Assembly: GCF_031755915.1 (NCBI RefSeq)
Contig: NC_083379.1
Coordinates: 15,113,501 to 15,177,500 of the forward strand
Origin: Ziziphus jujuba
Taxonomy: Eukaryota; Streptophyta; Magnoliopsida; Rosales; Rhamnaceae
Length of the DNA stretch: 64,000 nucleotides
Reading direction: 5' to 3'
The translations under genes and the position numbers were made by a program. Numbering within the stretch: the first letter of the stretch is position 1; each line of letters starts with the position of its first letter. Shown in pieces: positions 37,749 through 49,555 of the stretch. Below the pieces are notes generated by a model, which was not told the origin of the DNA, made no database searches, and was given only the letters and a program-made list of their open reading frames with translations.

Positions 37749-38036
37749 CTACCTCTCCACTATATCTTGTTGGCATACAAGATAGGTTCGGATGTAGTCC
37801 ATGATATCGTCACTCATTTGTGGCCAATAGTATCCCCATTTGATCAAAACATATGTCCTTTGCCATTCCGAATGTCCAGCCCACAAAGTGTCATGGCACT
37901 CTCGCATTAACATATTTCTTAAGTCTCTGACCCCTGAGACAAACAACCTATTTTTTTTGTCTACAGCAGGCCATTCTCCTTCCAAAATTGGCGAGTTTTT
38001 CCCTCCTTGCACAATTTTAGGATATTCTATGCACAC
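37749..38036 (-). pseudogene. Gypsy integrase zinc-finger segment (broken)
   Basis: Contains RECHDTLWAGHSEWQRTYVL and WGYYWPQMSDDIMDYIRTYL followed by VCQQDIVE. This is the H2C2 zinc-binding domain before the integrase core, with the first Cys of the CxxC pair replaced by Tyr. Confidence 0.8.
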
Positions 38037-38469
38037 TGGCCTCCCCCTTAATGCTGTTTTATCAGTTCTCGCATTGAAGTGGCGATAGTGCTCGCAATCA
38101 CGTCGGCTAGTGTCTTTAACGCTGCGAGCTCTGTCTTACGACTTAAGGCATCCGCAGCCTGGTTCTTGGACCCCGCTTTGTGCTCAAATTGAAGATCAAA
38201 CTCCGCAATGAATTCATACCAACGAGCTTGCTTTAGGGTTAGTTTTGGTGTGTGAGGAAGTGACTAACAACTGAGTTATTAATCTTTACTACAAAACTTG
38301 ACCCCAATAAGTAGTGCCTCCAGGTTCTTAGACAATGAATTATGATAAGCATCTCCTTCTGTTGAGCCATATAGTTCCTTTCTGCCGCTATTAACTTCCT
38401 GCATTCATAGGCAACAAGATGACCATCTTAAAGTAAGACTTCGTCTAAAGCGAAGTCAGATGCATCGAT

Positions 38470-39390
38470 TTAGATTTCGAAGAGTTTTGTGATGTCTGGA
38501 AGGGCCGACACCGAGTCACTCATCATAGCTTTCTTTACATTCTCGAATGCACCCTCACATTCCTTGATCCACTCCCAAGGCACATCCTTCTTTAGCAATT
38601 CCGTTAAGGGAGTTACTTTCTTCGAGTATCCTCTAATGAAGCCACGATAGTAATTTACCAATCCCAGAAACGATCTAAGTTCTTTCACATTGGCGGAAGT
38701 TTTCCACTCTTGGATGACTTTTACTTTCTCCATGTCCATATGGATCTTCCCTTCCTCATTGACATGGCCCAGAAACTTAATTTGTCTATTGGAAAATGCA
38801 CATTTTTTCTTCTTCACAAATAATTGATTTTCTAGGAGCCTTTGGAATACCATTCGAATGTGTTTAACATGTACTTTTAAGGTAGGACTAAAGATTACAA
38901 TATCGTTCACGTACACCACCACAAACTTGTCAAGAAAGTTTCGAAATACCTAGTTCATGAGAGTGCAAAATGTTGCCTGTGCATTCGTCAATACAAAAGG
39001 CATCACCAAGAATTCGAAGGCATCATATCGTGTGACACATGTGGTTTTCTCTTCATCGCCTTCGACAATTCTCACCTGGTAGTATCCTAATCTCAAATCC
39101 AATTTGGTGAACAATTTGGCTCCACTTAGCTGGTCGAATAGGTCAGCTATTAAAGGGATTGGATATTTGTTCCACACAGTGACTCATTCAGTACTAGGTA
39201 GTCTACGTATATACGCAAACTTCTATCTTTCTTCTTCTAGAATAGTATTGGAGCACCATATGGTGCCTTCAAGGGTTTCATGGACCCTGCCTCCAAGAGC
39301 TCCATCAGTTGCTTGGGTAGTTCTGCCAGCACGGGTGGGGCCATTTGATAATGTGCTTTTGCTGGAGGTTTTACTCCAGGTATCAGTTCG
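38470..39390 (-). pseudogene. Gypsy reverse transcriptase (broken)
   Basis: Pieces at 39390-39237, 39177-38950 and 38922-38470 give [44 protein letters not shown] and [19 protein letters not shown]. The catalytic YxDD motif is YVND (about 38901-38915), and an in-frame stop separates the second and third pieces. RNase H remnants continue to about 38150. Confidence 0.88.
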
Positions 39391-40157
39391 ATTTTGTGGT
39401 CAATGTCTCGTCGAGGAGGTAGGTTCCTCGGTAGGTTATTTGGCATCAAGTTGTCAAAGGATTTCAAGGCATTTAACACCATAGGAGGGGTTGTTTCATC
39501 ATCTTCACCCTCCTTTGCCAGCACCAATGCTATGTAAAAGGGTTCTTTATGTCTCAACACTTTCTTATATTGGAGAGTCGATAGGAATTTGGAATCGCTT
39601 AGTTGCTTCCTTTGTACTGGGACTACTCCTATTTGTTCTCCCATTATTAATAGACTGTTAGCAATGAAAATGGGGCTCTCCTTCTTTTTCACTAGAAAAT
39701 CCATTCCCAAGATGACATCAAAGTCATCCATTGGTACCACGATCAAATCTATCTAGTTCTCCCAAGTTTCCAACTTGAAAGGTACTTGTTTTGCCAAGCC
39801 CACCGTGGGCAAGGCTTTGGAATTTACAGCCTTCATTTGCCCTGCGTCCTCATGCAAGTGTAGGCCTAACCTTCTGGCTTCATTCTCTGAGCAAAATTTA
39901 TAGATGGTGCCCGTATCAACCATCACGCTCTTCGCGGCCTTCCCATTGATCACCGCATCCATGAACATAAGACATTTCTCATCGATCTTCTTAACCTGAA
40001 TGACTTGTTTATTGAAGGCATTCAAGAATCTTAGCGCCTCCACTTGGGTACAGTCTTCTCCCTCTTCTATTGTCTCTTCTTGCCTTCCCTCATGCTCTTG
40101 GGAGCGAATGGAAACTTGTAGTACGTTGAGGGCATTTGGCAACTTTGTGGGGACCAT
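39237..40157 (-). pseudogene. Gypsy protease and linker to reverse transcriptase (one in-frame stop)
   Basis: The aspartic protease site appears as MVDTGTIYKFCSENEARRLG (DTG near 39909-39917), then VILGMDFLVKK. Frames 40157-39753 and 39746-39237 are in the same register and separated by a single TAG after ETWEN, probably a former Trp codon. Confidence 0.85.
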
Positions 40158-41252
40158 TACTTAAGAAATATGTTATAGGTCGGAGTTTGAACTCGAATAC
40201 ATTAGGAGTCCGCGATGGAAGGTCTTTTATGCTTGAAGGTTTATTGTTGTCGCCTTCACCAGGTCTTATGAGATTGGTAGGCCTAAAGAACCTACCACTG
40301 CTGGCATTCGAAGGAAGCGGTTAGGGTCTTCTGTTGCTGGGGATTTCTATTGAATAATCCATTTGGCGCTCTATTGACCCTAGCCCTGAAGCTAGATCTT
40401 GCACCCTTTGTTGTTGGAGCTCTATCCTGGCCCAGGTTTTCAATCCTTTCAGGAAGTAAAAGAGCTTGTCCTTTTATGACATATCGCAGATATCTAGCAT
40501 GAGTACCGAAAATGCCTTCATATAATCCCTCATATTGCCTGTTTGTTTTAGCTCTCTTAGGTGTCGATGGGTGATGTAATCCACATTCTCAAGGTGGAAT
40601 TGGTTCTTGAGTTCTTTCTGTAGTTGGTCCCATGTGTCAATAACACATCTGTTGTTCTTAATATCGTTATATTTGGACTATCACCATAGTTTTGCATCAT
40701 TGGTTAGGTACATTGTGGCCATTGTCACCTTCATTTCGTCTGAGGTTGGCCTCACCGTTTGAAAATATTGTTCTATGTCAAATAAAAAGTTTTCGAGCTC
40801 TTTCACATCTTGCACCCTTCCATAGGTTCAAGGCTCGGGCACTTTGATCCGCCCATATTCCATTCCCACTGGGGCAGTCAGTTGGTTTTCCACTGCCTGC
40901 ATGGTGAGGGCGAGCTTGGTGTTTATTTGCCGCATCTCGATTTTTAGTGCTTCCACAGTGGCTTGGAAGTCATTTGCCAAGTCATTCACAGCAGCTGCTA
41001 GGCTAGATATTGCCTCTTCCACAACTCCGTCTCACTCACCCACAGTTGAGCTTGACAGGCTGACACCCCTACATGGGGTCTGCCTTTTTTCGAGTGCGCT
41101 CACTCGACTTGCTATATCATCAATCACCTCCATCTTTTTAAAGACCTCGCACCAATTGTGGCCTTTAATATGGGCATCCACGACCCCAGTGAGCTCCCTG
41201 AGCTACTAGTCAATGGTATTGAACCTAATTGCATTCGTTAATTTTGACATCT
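40158..41252 (-). pseudogene. Gypsy gag (broken)
   Basis: Starts at the ATG at 41252 (MSKLTNAIRFNTID). It continues through shifts and stops with EEAISSLAAAVNDLANDF, ELENFLFDIEQYFQ and DEMKVTMATMYLTNDAKLW, typical of the gag capsid domain. A damaged zinc knuckle (GPHKVAKCPQ) sits near 40150. Confidence 0.8.
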
Positions 41253-41288
41253 TTGTGAATCAGCTCGTAACCGCGCTGTGATACTAAC

Positions 41289-41809
41289 TGTCATAGTCCC
41301 ACTCTTTCGAGGGTACAATGTGGGCCATGCAATGCTTCCTACCCCCTCGCGGGTAGTAAGCCAACCGTTAGTATTCATCGCAAGCAAATAACCCACATTA
41401 TGTTGGTATTATGCAAGCACAAAGCAAGCAATAAAACATATAACAACAATCGTTAGAAAAAGAGATAAGCAAACAAGGCAACAACATAATTGAAGGAAAT
41501 GCGTTCATTTTATTCGGTCTCGATGAAGAGAACAGCAGAGAGGTCTACAAGTACGCTATTAAAAGTTCTCGCCTATACTAGTGGTCTAGTCCAGTAACTC
41601 GCCGACTAGCTATCTCCTTTAAAAAGATTATTTAGCTATTTTTATCCTGACAGGAATTTATATCAAAATATATGAGGAATCACAATAACACTATTTCTTA
41701 TAATAGAAACTAGAAATCCAAGCAAGTGATCATGGACTTGACTAATGATCTTGCATGATCTTGGCTTGGTAATTACAATCAAAATGCGGAGGTGTGAGTG
41801 ACTCTTACA
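41289..41809 (-). repeat. 5' LTR of the Gypsy element
   Basis: 521 bp, plus-strand ends TGTCATAGTCCC and GACTCTTACA. The partner is 36174-36690. On the element strand transcription would start inside this LTR. Confidence 0.88.
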
Positions 41810-42034
41810 CTAAGCTTGAGAGATAAACCAGCCGATTAAATTATTAGACCTTAAGGAGTAAATAAAAGCCAATGTTTTACTGGACAATGATCAAAGTTTA
41901 AACCTTTCCATCTAAATTTTTTTTAAAAAAAAATTTAAGAAATTATATTGCCAAAAAAAATCCATAGAAACATGATAAAGGAAGCAAACTTTTCCTTTTT
42001 TATTTTTTTTTATTTTATAAAATCTATAGATCAC

Positions 42035-42070
<36 letters not shown>

Positions 42071-45000
42071 TTTGTATCATATTGATGTTTTAAAATTTCA
42101 TTAAGACAAAACTTTGGACACCTTTAGTATACAAAATTATTATTGCTAAATAAGTAGGAATGGTTATTCATGGAAATAGATAATGGAAAAAGAATAATAA
42201 TTCCTACTTATATGTTTGGTAAAACTATTTGAATTAAAATCAAGGTTTTGTTTACTTATAAATATTCTTTTTTTCCAAAAATGTTCAAATTTGAAAAAAA
42301 AAATTAAGTAAAAGTTAAATTTTATATTTATTTATATATTTTAACTATTTGATAATCAATCTAAATTTAAACCTATTAAAATATGAAAATAATATTTTAA
42401 AGTTGATCCATATTAGATATAGGAATAAAAATTTTGAAATTTAAAAAAAAAATTGCATAGAAGTGTATCTATTTTTGTAGAATGAATAGCTATTTTAGAT
42501 TTAAAAACTATCCAAACATTAAAGAAAATTAAATTTATATATATATATATATATTTGGAGTTTGGACGCAGGGGTTCGAAGTGAGAGCTTTAACCAAGAA
42601 TGTCCACAATGTACTTGGTCCAATACATGCTTCCCAGTTCCTGAAAATTTTATTGGGCCTTAAGACAAGATATTACGGGTGTATACCGGGCCATCATCAT
42701 ATAGTTGCAAACTTGGACTATCCAAGTCTAATAGAAGCTCAAACCCATTCTCAAATTGCCTACGCATCACGTTGAATTTGCTTCGTATTTTCTCGTTCTA
42801 CTTCAATTTCATTTTTTATTTTTTTTCCGTTATTTTTTAGCGTTCTAATGGTTGGAGCTATTTAGCATATATTATATATTATATACCAGGATATTTTTAT
42901 CTGGAATCGTTCAAAAATACATCACACCAATATTATGTTGATGGAATGTGTTTCTAAATAATCATGAAAGTTATTTTTCTGAAAAAGAGAATTTCTGTAT
43001 ATAGGCACAAATGTAGAATTGCTCTACTAAAGTCTATTTTCCATTTTGTTATCATAGAAACTGTAAGGCAAACCATATGGATAATGCATCAATTAATGAA
43101 TTAAAAATGAAAATTCTGTTATATTACTTAGCAATTGCTATGTCATCCAGTTGGTGAGAAAATAAATCTATGTACTTATGTGTATCAGGTGATTCCTCTA
43201 CTGTTTAAACTTCTAATTGGATTTGAAAAATGAATGAAAACCAATAGAAAAAAGTTGAGTTAGCTGGGATCTGAAAAAAATGACATTTCAATTTAACTTT
43301 TTAACAAAGTCAGAGGTCTAAATGCATATAATATCAAGGGGACAAAATATATGCACCTCGCTTTTGGAATCATCTAGTTGTCCAAAACGTTGACAGATCC
43401 CAAAAAATTCAATGAAAAAAATAAAAAAAGGGCAGGGGGTGAGGTACTTTGGCAAATAAAGGCTGTGTTTAATTATGTGGGACATAAACAATTTTGATCT
43501 TCTCTGCAACATGCACATGCCCAATGCACCATTTCTTCATCTTGTGTCCACATCTTGTAATTTTTTGGCTTTTTTATATGCCAATTATATATATGTGTTT
43601 TGGGAGTCTAGTGCTATATATTTTTGTTTTTTTCCAAACTTTGACTGACATGTTTAATTTTAATTTTCTTGTATTTGGTAGGAAATTAAGAAACTGATCT
43701 TTGACATTTAAAGCAAAGATTGAACAAAAATAGTTGTTAACAATGAGAAAAGGGAATTGTTAGTTGTGTTTAGGGATTTTTTGTCACTCTTTTTATGTGT
43801 CTCGTGTTAATTTCGGCTACCTAATTTTCATTTGTCTTGACATTTTATAAGGAAGGATTTTTGGCTGCGATTATGTCTCAGCCACCTAATTAATTAGTAT
43901 TTCAATTTTCTCTTTGACTGGGCACCTAACTGTGATAATTTTAAATTTATTGGACTGTCTATTTTATTTTATAGCACAATCCTTTGGAGAAAAAATGATA
44001 ATTAATGTGCACATGAACTACCCACATATTGAAGATTGCTTGTCAGGATTTATATTTGAGGATATCAATCTAGTCCAGCTGAGACAAAAGACATTTTAAT
44101 CTTTCACGGAAAAAAAAAAAAAAAAAAAACGACTTTTTGTTTTTTTTTAATCTATTGAAAACAAAGACTTTATGTATGATCATTACATAATATCAACTTC
44201 ATAAAATAAAACTATATTATATATTATTATTTTTTCTGCAACTGATAAATGAACTAATTTAAAATATATTGTTTTTAGACAGATTATTTCCTCCTAAACA
44301 TAATCTTTGCGTGAGTAAGTGCATTTGCATTGCATGTATTGATTGAAGTTTAAAAATGATATCATTAAAGTGTATAAAAGTCTATTTTTTATAAGTTTGA
44401 GTTTTAAAAACACACAGTGTGATTTTAACATAATATCATAATTATAAATATGCTTCATATAAAAAGTACATTCCACAAAATAAGGCCTATATAATAAGGA
44501 TATCAAATTATTAATAAAAATTCATCTTTTATAAGTCTAAATTTAAAAAAAAATTATATATACTTTAACGTATATATACAACAAGTTCATAATTAAATTA
44601 ATTATACATAACACATCTTTTTTTTTTTTAATACATTAATCAATGTATCAAATTTTCTACTGATTAAAATGTATTACCCAATATATATATATATATGTTT
44701 GTATAAGCATGGGCAACAGTACTATAGAGTTGAATTAAACTTTTTGAGTATTGCATAATATGTGTAATTTTTTATAATTTATTTGAATTATGTGTTTTAA
44801 TAATTAATATTAGGAAATGAGCAAGTGATCATGAGAAGTTGCCACTTTTAGTAGAAGAGATTCGGGCATCAAATACATACATTTATAATTGTACACCAAA
44901 GAAAGTGTCTAGAGCTTAGCTAGCTGAGTGATACAATTCGAAGATAAGCCTTTCGCTGTGTCACTGTCATACATAATTTGTGGATAATTATTTTGTATTT

Positions 45001-45480
45001 TTTCCATGAACAGTATCTTCATAACCTGTCATGGTTTACGTGTTGATCATCCGGTGGAGAACAATTCAAAATATCTTTAGTTTTTATTTTTAATTTTCAA
45101 GGGACACAAGTCATGATTTATAGAACATTTGTAGACTTGGAAGAAGAACCCAAAAAAAAAAAAAAAAAAAATGTATTCCATTCAGAAAGCACACATATTT
45201 GGGTTTTGGGTCATGGAGTAAGTTTAATAATTACTGATGCAATAGTGTCCAAAGAAAAATAATGATTATAAAAACAATAGAAAAAATGTACCATATATCA
45301 AGGTTTTGGATCTTCAAAATCACATGGATATTATTTACACAAGGACATGATTAATATTAGAAAAAAATAAAATCGTATCAGATCAATCAGCTTGATATTA
45401 CGTTTGACAAAGCCAAGTTATCTTAGATGCAATCACTACTTACATAGTTACGCCTCGTTTTTCGCATTTTATAAAGTCCA

Positions 45481-45485
<5 letters not shown>

Positions 45486-45516
<31 letters not shown>

Positions 45517-45539
45517 TTGTGTGTTTTTTTTGGCTTAAA

Positions 45540-45596
<57 letters not shown>
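45486..45596. repeat. TA and TG microsatellite split by a short TTAAGCC-poly(A) insert
   Basis: TA units followed by TGTGTTTGTGTG, then about 17 bases (minus strand TTTTAAGCC plus 8 A), then TA units followed by a long TG run. The repeated TA-TG order around the insert suggests a micro-retroposon duplicated part of the microsatellite. Confidence 0.6.
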
Positions 45597-45597
<1 letters not shown>

Positions 45598-46733
45598 ACC
45601 AACCTTACATATATTCCATTGATAATTCACATAGTATCTAAAAACGAACATTTCTTTTTACAGGGGTGCATTCTAAAAAGGAACTTGAAATTCCGTACTA
45701 GTAGAAAAAATTCACATCCATTTAGGTAAAAAGAAAGGACACACTAAATTGTCAATGGTAGTAGGCAAAGGTTTGTTCACTAGCTTCTTCCTTTTTTTTT
45801 TTTGGGGAAAGTGATTGAAATGACTGCGAGTTTAGTCAAAATTGAGCTGGATTTTGCAATAAGGTATATCTATATACGTGGTTATTATTATTACTATTAT
45901 TATTATTTTTTAAGAAATATAAGTACATGGTCATTAATAAGTAAGAAAATTTCCTCCATACCAACTAAATCACCGTCATACCAAAAATGTCGTGGAAAAT
46001 ATGCCAAATGTCATATCGTGTTGCACATTATATTTAATCGCTGAACCCAATTATTGCCCTCCCAAAAAAAAAAAAAACACTTCTATTCACAACCTCTATA
46101 TCACAAAATGAGTTTGATCAAAACATTTTTTTCAAAAAAAAAAAAAAAAAAGGGAAAAACCAAAATTATAGCACTGAATTTTAGGAAAGGACAACAATGT
46201 TAGAATATTTTTCAACGTTTACAACAATATTATATTTTTATTGGTCATGAAAAATGACCGAGCGTTTGAAGGTGACTGATTGACTTTTTGTTTTTAAGAA
46301 TCAACGAATCTCGAGTTTATCAAGCTCACGACTGCAATAACTTCCAAGTTTCAATCTCAAATTACCAAAAATTAATAAAATAAAAGTCTCTGTATATGCT
46401 ATGACATAGTAGTGCATATATAATTGGGGTATACGATGGGAGCAAGAGGATATACAGTAAGGCCGACCATGGAACATAAAAGTGACATTTTTGCAGGATC
46501 ACTACCTCGAAATTTGATTTGCATTTTAGTGAAATTAATATTATATATATATATAAATCCAACTATTTTCTTGGATACTATAACCCGAGATATGCCCATG
46601 ATTTAAGGAAATAATAGGTGAGGCAAAACTAAAGGCCGGGGCTTCACATTTTCCTAGGACTTTGGGATTCTTATAGATTAATTTTTCAATTGCTCTAAAT
46701 ATTGTCTCTTACATATTTATAGTTTCTTATTTT

Positions 46734-46769
<36 letters not shown>

Positions 46770-46925
46770 AAATACCCTTCCCGGCAGATCGTTTTGGCCT
46801 ATATATGTTTTGTTAGTTTGAAGAAGCCGAATAATTGAAAGGAGGAAACTTCCCAGCATTACAATTGCTTCAATATGACTCGCTAACATACAAGAGAACC
46901 GAAACAACAAAGACTACTCAAAGTC

Positions 46926-46955
46926 TCTGCTCCCAAAAAAAAACAAATGAAGAAG
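46926..46955 (+). mobile_element. Micro-retroposon, TCTGCTCCC plus poly(A)
   Basis: AAGACTACTCAAAGTC at 46910-46925 is repeated with one mismatch at 46956-46971. The insert is TCTGCTCCC, 9 A, then CAAATGAAGAAG. Confidence 0.6.
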
Positions 46956-48257
46956 AAGACTACTGAAAGTCATTGTGGGCAGCCCTTTCATAGAGAAAGT
47001 GACGTGCACTTAGACATAATGAACATGACTAGGACCCCGAGGCCAAATGCCTTACAAGATCCAAAACATGTAAAATAAATATGGATCACGGACAGCGCTG
47101 TATATGCATTAATCAACTCCTATTAATCCACAGTAATAGTTTTATTCAATTTTAACGTGCATTTATTTCTCTTCTATATTCCGTGATGGCATGATTAATA
47201 AACAACATTACTAATGATATATTTTATGAATTATATTATCCATTATAGCAAAATTATATATGTATATATAAACATGTATAGCATCAATCGTAATCTTAAT
47301 TATAAGAGGAAAGAAGAATCCATTAACAAGCATTAATAATGGACAGAAACTTGTGAAAAAGATCTTGCCTTATAATTACTTTTTGCCGTGCTAAAGCTTC
47401 TAACTTTCTAAGCATCTTTTTCCACAATTTCGAACCTACGTTTCTTATGTTTTCAGTCATATTTCTTTGCTTCCAACTTCACGAAAAAATAAATAAATAA
47501 ATAAATACAGGGTTAATTGTATTTTACTATCTTCAAATTTCAGAATTTCAGAATTTATGTTTTCAAGTTTTAAAAATAATCATTTAAATTTTCAATCTTT
47601 TAATTTATTATAAATTTGTTTTATTTCCAAACCATATACATTGGTAATAATTTTATCTAAATGACTTCCTTTTTCTTGATCAACACCTTTGTTTATTTCC
47701 TTACAGATTCTATTGCCTATAATTTATTAATGAAACAAGTTTTTGTGCGGAATTGGTAGTATATTACCAAAAAAAACCCTTCAGCCAAAAAAAAAAAAAA
47801 AAAAAATTACAGTAAACTTGTATTTCTATACTTGAAAGTAAGTCCTCTCTTCCTATCATTAGCTACAATTATCATATCCATTCGGTCCTTTTCAAAAGTA
47901 AATATATTTCACACATATGTCCATGCCAATATAAAAAAAGTACACTCTTTTTGAAAACCTTTCCTTTTTCTTCCTTTTTAACCTCTCTGGTTTGGTCCTA
48001 GTGCGCCAAACCTCGAAGCATCAATATGTCGCAGAAGCAGAAAGTGGAAAGACCCTTCTATATGGGTGTTTGGTTCTATCACTGACTTCTCTTTAACCAG
48101 CATACACAAAGTCAAATACTAAATCCTTGAAAATAGAAAGCCAAAATATTTAAAAAGAAGATCAAAGTAAGATTGTCACTTCCCATGCTTTGGGGTCCAG
48201 ACAATGCCCATTAACATCCTCTTCTTTTTCCTTTTTTTTAAAAAAAATATATAAAAA

Positions 48258-48418
48258 AAGAAATAATAATAACACCCTCTTTTTTATATTATTTTTCATA
48301 TACCAGAAACTACATCGTATCATACGCAAAAAAAAAAAAAAATAGGAAAAAGAAGAAATAATAATAAGACTCTTTTTATATTATTTTTCATATACCAGAA
48401 ACTACATCGTATCATACG
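48258..48418. repeat. Duplicated segment, period about 94 bp
   Basis: Both copies (about 48258-48328 and 48352-48418) run from AAGAAATAATAATAA to ACTACATCGTATCATACGC and are nearly identical after the first 20 bases. Confidence 0.85.
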
Positions 48419-49182
48419 CTTAGCCGTTCATACTCTTTTTTTCAAAATTTTATTTTTGTCCTTCTATAGTCTCTCTCTTTAGACTTTTCTAACTATCCAC
48501 CTATGCTTTGTCGTACCCAGAAGAATGCGAACGGATTTCACGGTGCAGAGTTTCAGATTGGAAATGGAATAGAAGAAACTGAACAGAATGTGATCACAGT
48601 GGGAAAAAAAAATAAAATAAAATGAATTAATAATAAAAATATAAATTTGACATACACCCATCTGGGTTTCGAATTTCCATGTGAAAAATATATATATTTT
48701 TAAAAAGGCTTTGTTTGTTTTCCTTATTTTATGAAAGAGTGAAAGCAAAATATTTTTGTTATAGCATAGGGTATTAAATGATCATTGGGGTTGACGCAGA
48801 GGGTTACTTTGAAGTCAACCAGGAAAAAAAGCCTTGCATTCACCAAAAATAGGAAAAAAAGCCTTGTATTTTATGAAAGAAAAGAAAAAAAAAAATGCCA
48901 TGATATAAAAAGTGAAATTAATTTTCTGGTATCACTATTCACTAAAGGAAAACTTCATCATGATTCATGAATGAGACTTTGACAGTAATTTTTTTTTTTC
49001 CATTTAATTTTGCAGGAATGGTAGATTTCTTTGATTACTCTTTTAAAAATCTCACCCTCTAGCACAATTTTGGTTACTCTTTGAAATATTACATCTGGCA
49101 CCAGTTTTGCTGCTCTTTTTTGAAGTCTTACCTCCACTGGCACATATTTAATTCTAGCTCATAAACCCACATAACATTCAAT

Positions 49183-49222
49183 TCTCTTTCTCTTTCTCTC
49201 TCTCTCTTTCTCTCCTTCTCCA
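49183..49222 (+). promoter_or_regulatory. CT-rich tract in the leader or promoter of the ATL gene
   Basis: Pyrimidine-rich tract about 340 bases before the ATL start codon. Just downstream, GAGGTAAGT at 49261-49270 is a good splice donor and TTTTACAG near 49433 a possible acceptor, so the 5' untranslated region may contain an intron. Confidence 0.4.
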
Positions 49223-49555
49223 AATTGACTTGCAGGTTTCTCATAACAGTGAAAAGAATTTGAGGTAAGTCACTTTTGGTCCCCCATCAAATGTCTTGCT
49301 TGTATTCTTCTCCACCACATGATATAAAAGATTCAACCTTTTGTCAGCCTTTCTGGGATTTTTTTTTTTTTTTTTTCTCTTTTTTCCTCACCAGTTGGGA
49401 TTTGTTTTTCAATAACCCAGATGGGATTTTACAGAGTAGATGATGATTCAAGCTAAAAGCTTCAATCTTGGTGAGTTTTTCACAATCTCTCTTTGTTAAA
49501 AAAAAAAAATAAAAAAAAAAAAACAAGAAGAAGAAAAGAAAAGAAAAGAAAAAAC

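Larger units (their letters stand above)
36174..41809 (-). mobile_element. Degenerate Ty3/Gypsy retrotransposon with chromodomain
   Basis: Complete-length but inactive minus-strand element of about 5.6 kb: LTR, gag, protease, reverse transcriptase, RNase H, integrase with chromodomain, LTR. The primer-binding site next to the 5' LTR reads about TTAGTATCACAGC, a damaged match to the initiator-Met tRNA type. All frames carry stops or shifts, the reverse-transcriptase core reads YVND rather than YVDD, and the zinc finger of integrase has lost a Cys. The LTRs differ at an appreciable fraction of sites, so the insertion is old. The flanking bases (CCAGG and CTAAG) do not match, so the target duplication is lost or mutated. 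The chromodomain places it among plant chromodomain-bearing Gypsy elements; the clade is undetermined. Confidence 0.92.
41810..49140. other. Long AT-rich intergenic region
   Basis: No gene recognised. The open frames here (for example 42581-42775 and 43914-44099) lack recognisable similarity. Contents include TA repeats at about 42042-42066, 45486-45512 and 46738-46762, the compound TA/TG repeat at 45539-45596, a micro-retroposon at 46926-46955 and a duplicated segment at 48258-48418. Confidence 0.5.

Noticed and set aside
42581..42775. 64-codon plus-strand frame in a less AT-rich block, with GGTTCGAA resembling a tRNA B box
   Set aside because: No cloverleaf, no A box at the right distance and no protein similarity that I recognise.
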